Assembly: GCA_019671135.1 (NCBI GenBank)
Contig: JAHRHY010000018.1
Span: forward strand, 62,001-126,000
Source of the DNA: Linnemannia hyalina
Lineage: Eukaryota > Mortierellomycota > Mortierellomycetes > Mortierellales > Mortierellaceae
Direction: 5' to 3'
Length of the DNA stretch: 64,000 nucleotides
The notes beneath the pieces are model-generated. The model was not told where the DNA came from, did no database searches, and saw nothing but the letters and a program-made list of their open reading frames with translations. Below, in pieces: positions 55,921 to 64,000 of the stretch. Within the stretch, counting starts at the first letter, position 1; every line of letters begins with the position of its first letter. Both the position numbers and the translations under genes were made by a program.

Positions 55921-56561
55921 TGAAATACAATCTGTCACGTCAAATGAAAAATAAAAAAATATGAAACTCCTAGCGCCACCGCCACGCTGAACTTTTTTTC
56001 CCTTTTGCCTCTTTTATTCCTTTCAACTTTTTTTTTCTTTTTCTTTTTCTTTTGCTCTTTCTTCTTTATTCTTCGTCCATTTGTCCTTCCCATTCAACAT
56101 CCTCAACTCTAGACACTGGCGTGCACATCAACCATTCATAGCATAACAACAATAACACAAGACACAGGGACACACGTTGCGCTCCCTTGTTACTCCTTTT
56201 TGGCTGATCACTACAGCGAAAAAGCACCAAGCTCGCTGTTGGTAATAATCATGACCTGAACAATGACCATGCCAACAGCAAACTATGTATGACCCGATCA
56301 AACTTTGGACTTGTGTGAATGTCAACAACAAGGCGAGCTGACTTTCCAACATGCTTTGCATGCCCATTCATTAGGATCAATTCGAGGCTGGACTTGGAAC
56401 AAGGACAAACTCACCACGCTGTCACGACTCCTCTCAACATACCCACCACATCGCGAACACGACTGATCAGCAGCAATCAGGCAAAGACAGAGACACACAC
56501 TTGACCGACGGCGTGGAGGACTAAAGAGCAATCCGCTGGTCAAAACTAAGAGAAAATCGCC
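55921..56561. other. Intergenic between ABHD12-like and GATA genes
   Basis: About 640 bp. Immediately after the ABHD12-like stop come AAATAAAAAA and T-rich sequence, suitable for 3'-end formation, then a CT-rich stretch and a gap without structure. No gene is supported. Confidence 0.5.
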
Positions 56562-59500
56562 ATGGCAACGACCCCTTCCCAGAAAATGCCAATAGGAGGG
56601 TCGTCGTCGTCACAGAGGCGACGCCTTGCAGCAGAGGCTGCCAGGAAACCAAGAGTTGTCTTTCCGACTTTACTGCAACCAGATTCAGAGGACAGTGTGC
56701 CCACTATGAGTATCGCCGATAGGTGAGTCTATACATCATTGAAAACAAACGCCGCATCTTTGGGCAATACTAGCACTAGACTACTCCCCGTTTTCTCCTC
56801 TACTAACTTCTCTTTCTCTCTTTTTGATCTCACGGTGTGTCTAGCGCACTTCTGAGGGCGACGTTGGTTCAGTCACGGCATTCCTGGACACATACAGCCT
56901 TCACTCGCTTCATTCCAGAACCACCCGGACGGGGACCAGGAGGGAAAAAGTTTGCCTCCGAGTTGACGCCATCAGGAGTATGCACCGTCTGCATCGGGCC
57001 TCATATGTTTCTCGACACAAAGTTCTTCAGCATCTACAACCCACTGCCACCACCAGTTGTTCCGTCTTCGACTCCCAGCACGGCACCCAACACTGGCACG
57101 ACGACACCTACATCTACAGATCAAGTGGCCGACTCGCCAGCTGCTACCCCGCCTCCTGTTGTTTTGGGCGGGTCGCCTGCACCAGAACGTGTTATTGAGT
57201 TGATCATGGCAAGGACAGCTAATATGGCTGCCGAGGCGGCGGCTGCGGGAGCTATTCCAGAGTCATTGGGGCTCACGCCGATGGATATTGACACCAACAT
57301 TGGAGGTAGCAGCAGTAACAGCAGACCACCTGTGAGTTTATCAATGGAACCAACCCAATCACCCACGACTGCGGCGTCAGCAACAAAGGAGGAGGAACCG
57401 ACAGCATTGACGCAGATCAAGACCGAAGCCCAGGAAAAGAGCATTCCTACATCACAGGTGTCTTCCCCAGCAACGCCGACAGCTCCGAACACCAAGGGAA
57501 AGACATTGGCATCACGGGCGCAGCGGCCGAGATATCAAGTGGCGTTCGAGTTCAAGGAGAACCCCAACGTGCGGTGGTTGTTCCCACACGAGACCTCGCT
57601 GGAGCGAACACCACCGGATGGGGACGTGCCAGGCAAGATTTCAGCATCGTTCTTCCTCCCGACAATGGAGGAGGCTCGTGGAGGATTGGCAGGAACAGCA
57701 CCTGGTGCGATACCGCCGCTGGTTCCAGGACCTGGTCAGGCGACAACAATGGTTATCTTGCAGGCGACGACCGAGTTGTGGACAGGACTCACTCAATCGA
57801 TTAATGACTCGGCGGCAACCTATCGCTTTATGATGGACAAGTTGAAGCATATACCCCCTCGACACTATGTCCAGTACAAACTCCCTGTCGACTTTCCGGA
57901 TGAACAACTTCACCCCATGGGCTTGAAAAAACTTCCTGACAACAGAGTTGTGCCACTGACCAGTCTGCAGCCCTCGAAGCGGAAGTCAGAGCTTTCTGTA
58001 AGTCTGCATATACTATCAGCTCGTAGATCATTCCGCGTGGATCAGCGGATTTGATTAAGAAAACTGACAACTCTGTTGCTTTATATAAATAGGCGGAATC
58101 GCAAACACCAATCACTAAGGCAAAGAAGCCCAAGGCGGGACAGGAAGAACCAGCAGTCAGCAAACCTCCTGCACCGGTCAAGAAGGCTCCAGCTCCAGCA
58201 CCGGCACCCACACCGGTATCAGCAGCAGCGTCGACAGCTTCGTCGTCAAACCAGAAAAAGTGCAGTTACTGTGACAGTGTATCGACACCAATGTGGAGAC
58301 GAGGCCCCAAAGGCCCAGGAACTCTTTGCAACGCTTGCGGAGTCAAATGGAAGCATGGCAAGATCCTCGAGGATGCTTCGGAAAAGGCAACGGCAGTCGC
58401 CAAACCAATAGTTACAGCGCCGGTGGTGGTAACACCTCCGACGATGTCCGTAGTGACACCTGCTCCTGTCAGTGCAGCTTTAACTGGAACCGCTTCCTTG
58501 ACGACAACTGCAGAGGCGGCCGCACGGATGCATCACGGTTTGTCTACGGGATCTAGCGAGACCGTTGGCCCGGAGGTCAAGACCGGGAGCAAAAAGCCGG
58601 TTGTTGGGTCAAGGAAAAAGGATTCGTATGCATCTGAGGATTCGAGCGCAAGCGATGCTGTACGGTCGGTCGAGGGTGACAAGGGAGAGACCAAGACTGG
58701 AAAAAAGCGGAGCGCCAGCAAAGGTGAGCTGGCTGCATGGAACATGATAGGCGCAAAGTTTGTGTATTTCATGATTTAGTGTCTTATATCGCTTTCTTAT
58801 TGTCGTTTGTATAGCGGGATTGTCAGGATCGCCCGGCCCTAAGTTGGTTCCTATCAATCAGCTCGGCGAGAAGCAAGCAGGAAAGTCGAGCACAAAGAAG
58901 GACAAAGAGAAGCCCAAGCCCAGACCCAAGGAGAAGGCCACCAAGGAGAAGGTTAAGGAAAAAGAGAAAGACAAGGGCAAGGAAACCGTGAAGGAAAAGG
59001 GCAAAGATGGCGACAAAGATACTGCCAGGTCTGACGACAAAACGCAGGACCCTGCCACCAAAGCCGAAAAGGATCAGAACAAGGACGGCGGGAAGGAGAG
59101 TTTCGACGAAAAGGATACTGAGAAGGACAGAAGCAAAGCACTTGATGCCAAGGATGGACAGCTACCAGCAGTCAAGACGGAAGGATCCACTCAATCGAGA
59201 CCCAGTTCACCTTCATCTCAGGAGACGCCTACCAGCATCAGTTCATCTGTGACTGCAAGCCCTACTGTCCCTGTTCCTATATCGAGCTCAGCTTCTGCGA
59301 CGACAAAGCCAGCAATGACTGCATCCGCTAAAGCAACTACCGCCAAGTCAACGACCGCCAAGGCTACGAGTACAAAGGCCGCAGCGACCCCCAAGACCCC
59401 CAAGGCAAAGGCGACTGCAGCTGCAGCAGCGTCAACAACGACAAGCGCAACATCCCCAGCTTCAGCTGTAAAGCCGACGGTATCGACTGCTACCACAGCC

Positions 59501-60168
59501 GGAGCCAAGCTGGAGTTGCTCAGGTCATATGCGGGCGCTGCGACCAAGTACCAAGCCACGCATGCGCCGGCAGTTGCGACGGCACACTTGGCAGATGATG
59601 GACTTGCGTTGTATGCGACCAAGAACCTGTACACCAACAACACTGCGACGTTCCCACTCCATTTCCCAACCATTTCGGTTGCGTTTGGACCGAACAACGC
59701 ATACTACACGTATCCGAACTGTGCTGTGGTTCTGTTTGAGAACCACTTTCAGATCAAGCTGATTCACGGCGGCGAGCGAGCGGAGATTGATGTGGACAAG
59801 GAAGGGATTGAAGGAACCGAGTTCCAGGTCATTGATGTCGGTGACGGTGAGAGCATGATTGTCATGAAAGCCCTTCTTCGACAACACCTCTCTCGGTAAG
59901 TCCCCTTCTTTGTATTGATATGGATGTTGCTCTCATCGATTCCACTTTGCGAGAAGTGTTAACCACTGTTCGCCCTTTTGAACAATGATGTGATAGGTTT
60001 AACAGGGAGCTGCTGAACCCGGACAAGAATGAGAACTCGATGGTGTTCCGGTTTAGGGAGCGGCTTGATGGCGGTGGTCCCCCGGTGAAGCCGTTGCTGG
60101 AGCAGTGGTTGACCACCGAGATCCCCGTTGCTGGCGCTGGTATGAAGTCTGGGCTTAAGAAACCATAG
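56562..60168 (+). CDS. GATA-type zinc-finger protein
   Basis: Five exons: 56562-56722, 56845-57997, 58093-58723, 58815-59895 and 59997-60168, giving 1,065 aa starting MATTPSQKMPIGGSSSSQRR. One GATA finger lies mid-protein (about residue 495-530, exon 3): CSYCDSVSTPMWRRGPKG followed by TLCNACGVKWKHGKIL, a CX2CX18CX2C spacing. N-terminal to it are a conserved-looking block (LVQSRHSWTHTAFTRFIPEP ... YQVAFEFKENPNVRWLFPHE) and a helical region (TYRFMMDKLKHIPPRHYVQ). C-terminal to the finger comes a Lys/Glu run (KEKPKPRPKEKATKEK), an Ala/Thr/Lys-rich linker, and a folded C-terminal block (HLADDGLALYATKNLYTNN ... LIHGGERAEIDVDKEG ... FNRELLNPDKNENSMVFRFR). I do not recognise the flanking blocks. It is nuclear by inference; targets are unknown. 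It is unlike short nitrogen-regulator GATA factors. Confidence 0.8.
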
Positions 60169-60413
60169 TCCTTCTAATTTACACGCCACCAAAAAAAAAT
60201 CAAAAAATTGTTGACGTAGTAGAATGTTGAATGAAACTGGATATGATCGCATGTACTGTAGATAGGATTTGTTTTGATCGGGTTCCGTCTGTGCCAACCT
60301 CCTTGTCCTGTCAGTGTGTTCAACCAAAGCGAGAACGAGACTGAAGACAAAACGATCGTCTTTTCATCTTCTTTCTTCATCTCTCCACTCCACCCTTCTC
60401 TCTTAAATTCATT
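60169..60413. promoter_or_regulatory. Promoter of ATP synthase subunit d
   Basis: Only 245 bp separates the GATA stop from this start. The last 60 bp is CT-rich (TTTTCATCTTCTTTCTTC). It also has to serve as the terminator of the upstream gene. Confidence 0.5.
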
Positions 60414-62006
60414 ATGTCTGCTGTCAAGGCCGCTGCCACCCACATCGACTGGACCAAGCTGTCGACCTCCCTCGGTCTCAAGACCGAGACTGTCGCCGCT
60501 TTGGGCGCCTTCCGCAAGCGCAACGAAGAGGCCCGTCGTGTGTTGTCTGATCTCCAGGACCAGAAGACAGCCGTAGACTTTGCTCATTACCGCAAGGTCC
60601 TCAAGAACCAGGCGATCATCGACGAGGTCGAGAAGGCCCATAAGGCCTTCAAGCCTTCGACTTATGATGTCAAGGCTCAGATCAAGTCTATTGAGACCGT
60701 TGAGGCCAAGGCTGTACGTTTATATTCTTTATTTTTCGATCCAGGATTGTTCAGGCACCGGTTCGATGCTACGCGCATGTAGCCAACCATCGACCCTTGC
60801 GCACACAACCAACAACACCTTCTACTTGCGCGCACATATACACATACCTTTTTCTCTCACATTCTCAATGCACTCGACCAGCTCCTTCAACAAAGCAGTA
60901 GTACAGGAAAACGATCGCTGTCGCCATCAACTTCAATCCCATCCCTCCCTCCGCCCTTCCTGAACTACCCGATCTCGCTCACACACCCTCTCGCTTCTCA
61001 CAATGTTCAGCCAACAAAGCAACAACAAAGGGGGGAGGGGGAAGAAAAGACGGTTGTCATCTTCATCATCCCGTTTCTCTTTCCCTGAACCACCCGAACA
61101 CACCCAACGGACGCTCAGACGCCCTATTTTTCATAATTGAATTTCAGGAACAGGACACGATAATACAGTGGGACAATCATCCCTCAACCTCCTTGCTTTC
61201 AACTGGACCTACCAACCGCCTGGCATGCATTCCAGGAACGCCAACCCTATCCAACGCCTTCGTCTCTCACAGCGCGTCATTTTGAACCTTCCACTCACCC
61301 ATATCCCTTCACTGCATCCTTTTGAACAATCATTTAGCTTGAGCGTGCCAAGTTCACCGCCACCAAGGTCGAGTCTGAGCTCGCTGATCTCCAGGCCACC
61401 TTGAAGAACATCGAGACTTCCCGCCCCATTGATGAGCTTACCGTACGTATCTGGCGTCTTTGCAGCCTGTCCTCGCCCCCGAGCCATTGGCACCGCGACA
61501 GCTTTCTTTTTCAGGATGTCGGATTGGATTGGTCGTTCCTGAAGGATAGCACTTGACAGGATCAAAGGCCAGGATGGTCAGGACACAGTTCTTTTTCGAC
61601 ATATTCGACTGTACCCAGGATCGCAGGATGTGTAGGAGGCTCAGGTCGCGCCTGATCTTGGCTAGACGTCATGAAGAGGTTTCTGAATATTGCCCTTATG
61701 GAGGACCAAGTACGGCTTTCAGTATTCTGATCATTCGGCAGCCGGCTTGGCAGCAGAATCGACGCGCGGGAGCTATTCGAATCAAGGATCTCCAAACACA
61801 CCCCAGCTACAATACCTGAGTTCAACCTTTGCCTAGCCAACTTTTTCCTAACAACGGCGCTTTTATCCATGCCATCTAATCCATAGGTCGATGATGTTCT
61901 CAAGTCTCGCCCTGAGATCGCCGAGAAGGTCGATGCTTTGTTGGCCAAGAGCAAGTGGGACACCAAGGGATACAACGACAAGTTCGGTTACGTTACCCTC
62001 TTCTAA
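60414..62006 (+). CDS. Mitochondrial ATP synthase subunit d (peripheral stalk)
   Basis: Three exons: 60414-60713, 61338-61442 and 61887-62006, giving 174 aa, the same length as yeast Atp7. It starts MSAVKAAATHIDWTKLSTSL and includes GAFRKRNEEARRVLSDLQ, DFAHYRKVLKNQAIIDEVEK, LERAKFTATKVESELADLQ and the end KWDTKGYNDKFGYVTLF. This subunit is part of the stator stalk of F1Fo-ATP synthase on the matrix side of the inner membrane. As in yeast Atp7 there is no obvious cleavable presequence. The introns are long for this window (624 and 444 nt) while the exons are short. Intron 2 has a strong decoy acceptor (TTTCTTTTTCAG at 61504-61515), whose use would end the protein within 14 codons. Codons are strongly biased to C-ending forms, matching a highly expressed gene. 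Confidence 0.95.
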
Positions 62007-62304
62007 GCAGTGTCGGTACCCTTCCTACTTGATCTGTTTTTTATTGTTCCATTCCTTACACTTTCAAAACAACTCCCTCCTCCTCCTCCGTCCTACCTTT
62101 TTTTGCCTTGTTCCCTACAAACAACAACTCCAACAACACATACATACATGATCCCCACTCACTGTTGAAAAATAAAGAGACGAATCTACGTCGAATCTAT
62201 GTCCTTTTTTTTTTGTTGCTTTCCCTATCTGAGAGTGGGTGAGAACAATAGCATGGTGTGGCGATGGAATTGAAAGGAGTTCTTTTGATGTCTGGCAAGA
62301 TAGC

Positions 62305-62338
<34 letters not shown>

Positions 62339-62480
62339 GGCTTTTGTGCTCCGTTCTCTACGTAGCGCAAATCAGCTTTCGGTTGGTATATGAGGTACTT
62401 TGGGGTTTTTTATTTTTTGTGGCAGAGGTAGAATAAAAAAAAAACTCGGGTCAGCAGCCAAACATAGGCAAGAGCAACAC
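62007..62480. other. 3' flank of ATP synthase subunit d
   Basis: It contains AAATAAAG at 62169-62176, a plausible polyadenylation signal, about 165 bp past the stop. A 31-bp poly-A run follows at 62307-62337. No gene is supported. Confidence 0.5.
62307..62337. repeat. Poly-A tract
   Basis: A run of about 31 A on the plus strand, 300 bp downstream of the subunit d stop and well beyond its likely polyadenylation signal. Confidence 0.9.
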
Positions 62481-63056
62481 CTTTTTTTATTCAGGAATGC
62501 GATGCCGCAAAATTGTGCAAAGAAGGTGAGCAAAAGAAATCATTGTTGAGAAAGGAGGCATTAAGTTCGAATGAACGTTTGAAGGCCAAAAAACACAATG
62601 TAGCGACATGCTGGTGGAGCTCCAACATCTCAAAAAACGCTCCCATCGCCTTAGAGAGGGGGAAGCAAGGAGGACAGCCCGAGTCGTTTGGCTTGATCCA
62701 GCCCGGAGCTGCGTTGGGTCTCCAAAATCGCCATACCCTCATCGTTCTGGGATATCTTCATAATCAGAATCGCCACAGTTCAGATCCTCTTCATCGGGGC
62801 CTCTCCGCGCGTACAAGGCAATGTCGAGGACCCAGAAGGTACAAGCATCCCTGCCAGGCTCGTCGCTCCCAAAAGTCCAGGATTGCGCGACAGCTCCAGG
62901 GGATATTTGTGATCCTCAACTCGTAGAGTCGGCGGCAGTTCTTGAGAAGGATGAGGGCATGGGAGGCGGCGTACATGTTGTCGTTATTGTGTTAGAAGCT
63001 CCTGTCCCAACAGACCTACACAGCTCCTTGAGAGTTCCTGCGTGGACAAGGAGGGC

Positions 63057-63095
<39 letters not shown>

Positions 63096-64000
63096 AGTCC
63101 TCGTCCCTTGGACCATGGGTACATATCCAGCTTGGTCAATCCAGCAGGCGAGTATCCCTGAATGAGCATGGCAAGGGCAGATGGCGCTTCATGACAAGAT
63201 CCCGAGTGGAGCTGGGAGCTCTCAAAGCAAGGTGACAAAACTCGCGCAAGACTAGCAGCGAGGAACTCAAAATCGGCGACATTGTCGTCCTCTATGACCG
63301 GGCATCCTGGCATCTGAAAGAAGTTTGAGCCCCTAGAGAACATACGGCAGGGGGAGTCTCGCATAATTCTCGGAGAGATGGATCGTGGTTTTCGGCCATA
63401 ATCCGTGTCCTCCCATTTGTGCCTGAAACTTTGAGTGGTTTTGGTTGATTGCAAGCTGATGCAATTGCAAACGGAATGAGTGAATCACTGTCGCAGCACT
63501 TATTTCTTGCATACCTTTTCGGCAGTTGTGGTGCTGCTGTCGATGTCTGTGACGAGGAACGAGTCCAATTCGGGGTCTTACGAAAGACTCTTGCTGGGGT
63601 GCTCATAGGGTGTCTCCCTTGTGGTAGGGCCTCTTTTGAAGAAAGGCAAGGAGGAATGAGGGAACAGGGAGGGGGGGTGCTGTGTCTGCTGTTGGGAGAA
63701 GGAATGTCAATGAGTGAAGGAGAGGAATAATGAAGGAGAGTGTTTGTTAGTGGTGAATGAAGGAACTTGAAGAGAATATGCGAGAGGAAAGGAAAGATAA
63801 AACAGACACACAGAAGGCGAAGAAATACTTTTGCTCCAACTCGTTCTAGCCAATCGGGTGTGAGCTCCCGCTTCCGTGTACCAACTCCATGTAAAATTAA
63901 CATAGGAGGTTTGCTTGTCAAAGGTCCTCGGATGATAAAGTAGGCTTGGCACTCTCTATAACCAGCCCATCCCGTGTCAAGTGGCGATACGTAAGGCAAT
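62481..64000 (-). CDS. Fragmentary minus-strand gene(s) at the right edge, unrecognised, incomplete
   Basis: A reading frame enters from beyond the window: 63999 down to about 63832 encodes SPLDTGWAGYRECQAYFIIR and PPMLILHGVGTRKRELTPDW, with a plausible donor (GCAAAA|GTATTT). Lower down, protein-like pieces occur in different frames: CPVIEDDNVADFEFLAASLA and AMLIQGYSPAGLTKLDMYPW (63330-63115), LVHAGTLKELC (just past a 35-bp A/T run at 63058-63093), and ALILLKNCRRLYELRITNIP (about 62960-62900). The LKELC, LTKLDM and CRRLYELRI phrases resemble leucine-rich-repeat segments of fungal F-box/LRR proteins, but this is a weak impression. With frames changing and a poly-T in the middle, it is either a many-intron gene or a degraded one. 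No exon model is offered. Confidence 0.3.
63058..63093. repeat. Poly-A tract
   Basis: About 35 consecutive A on the plus strand, inside the region of broken minus-strand reading frames. Confidence 0.9.

Noticed and set aside
61443..61886. Intron-encoded C/D snoRNA in the subunit d gene
   Set aside because: A CTGA lies near 61718, but no proper RTGATGA C box or terminal stem pairs with it.

Overview
The window is nuclear DNA of a filamentous fungus. The genes carry many short GT-AG introns (most about 70-150 nt), with CT-rich leaders, long homopolymer runs and compact intergenic gaps. The gene set is a Rho-kinase of animal type, a Zn2Cys6 factor with a fungal-trans region, a GATA factor, a cytosolic L-lactate dehydrogenase, and Inn1/Fic1-like, Vms1 and SRAP proteins. 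This fits an early-diverging fungus, most likely Mortierellomycotina (Mortierella sensu lato). That placement is inferred from gene content and style, not from a search.

Layout: 1-1350 has no convincing gene but holds a small foldback repeat. 1351-12256 (minus strand) holds an Inn1/Fic1-like C2 protein, an R-SNARE whose start codon is split by an intron, and a very large TFIIIC B-block subunit (Tfc3 type). 12752-15042 (plus) is a ten-exon YchF/Obg-family GTPase, convergent with an L-LDH (16254-15203, minus). 17547-23304 (minus) is a ROCK-like kinase. 24241-26744 (minus) is Vms1/ANKZF1. 27448-29950 (plus) is an unrecognised coiled-coil protein. 30184-32441 (minus) is an HMCES/SRAP DNA-protein crosslink protein. 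33913-38897 (plus) is a Zn2Cys6 factor, followed closely by a WTGGR-motif protein (39043-41688). 41892-43285 (minus) is a Cdc4-like WD40 protein without an F-box. 45854-48031 (plus) is a Sel1-repeat protein. 48408-49326 looks like a decayed gene. 50025-53354 (plus) is a FAT1-type acyl-CoA synthetase, 53829-55920 an ABHD12-like hydrolase, 56562-60168 a GATA factor and 60414-62006 ATP synthase subunit d. The last 1.5 kb shows fragments of one or more minus-strand genes.

These are independent eukaryotic genes, with no operon or biosynthetic cluster. Loose functional themes are lipid and membrane metabolism (FAT1, ABHD12-like, R-SNARE), Rho/cytokinesis signalling (ROCK-like, Inn1-like), quality control and repair (Vms1, HMCES), and transcription (Tfc3, Zn2Cys6, GATA). 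The most interesting points are the ROCK-like kinase with HR1 repeats placed inside its split PH/C1 module, the SRAP protein with three UIM-like motifs and a PIP-like tail, two GC-AG introns, a 14-nt microexon, and the split start codon. Exon boundaries were read by eye, and for the genes where I list exons the exon lengths add up to an intact frame.
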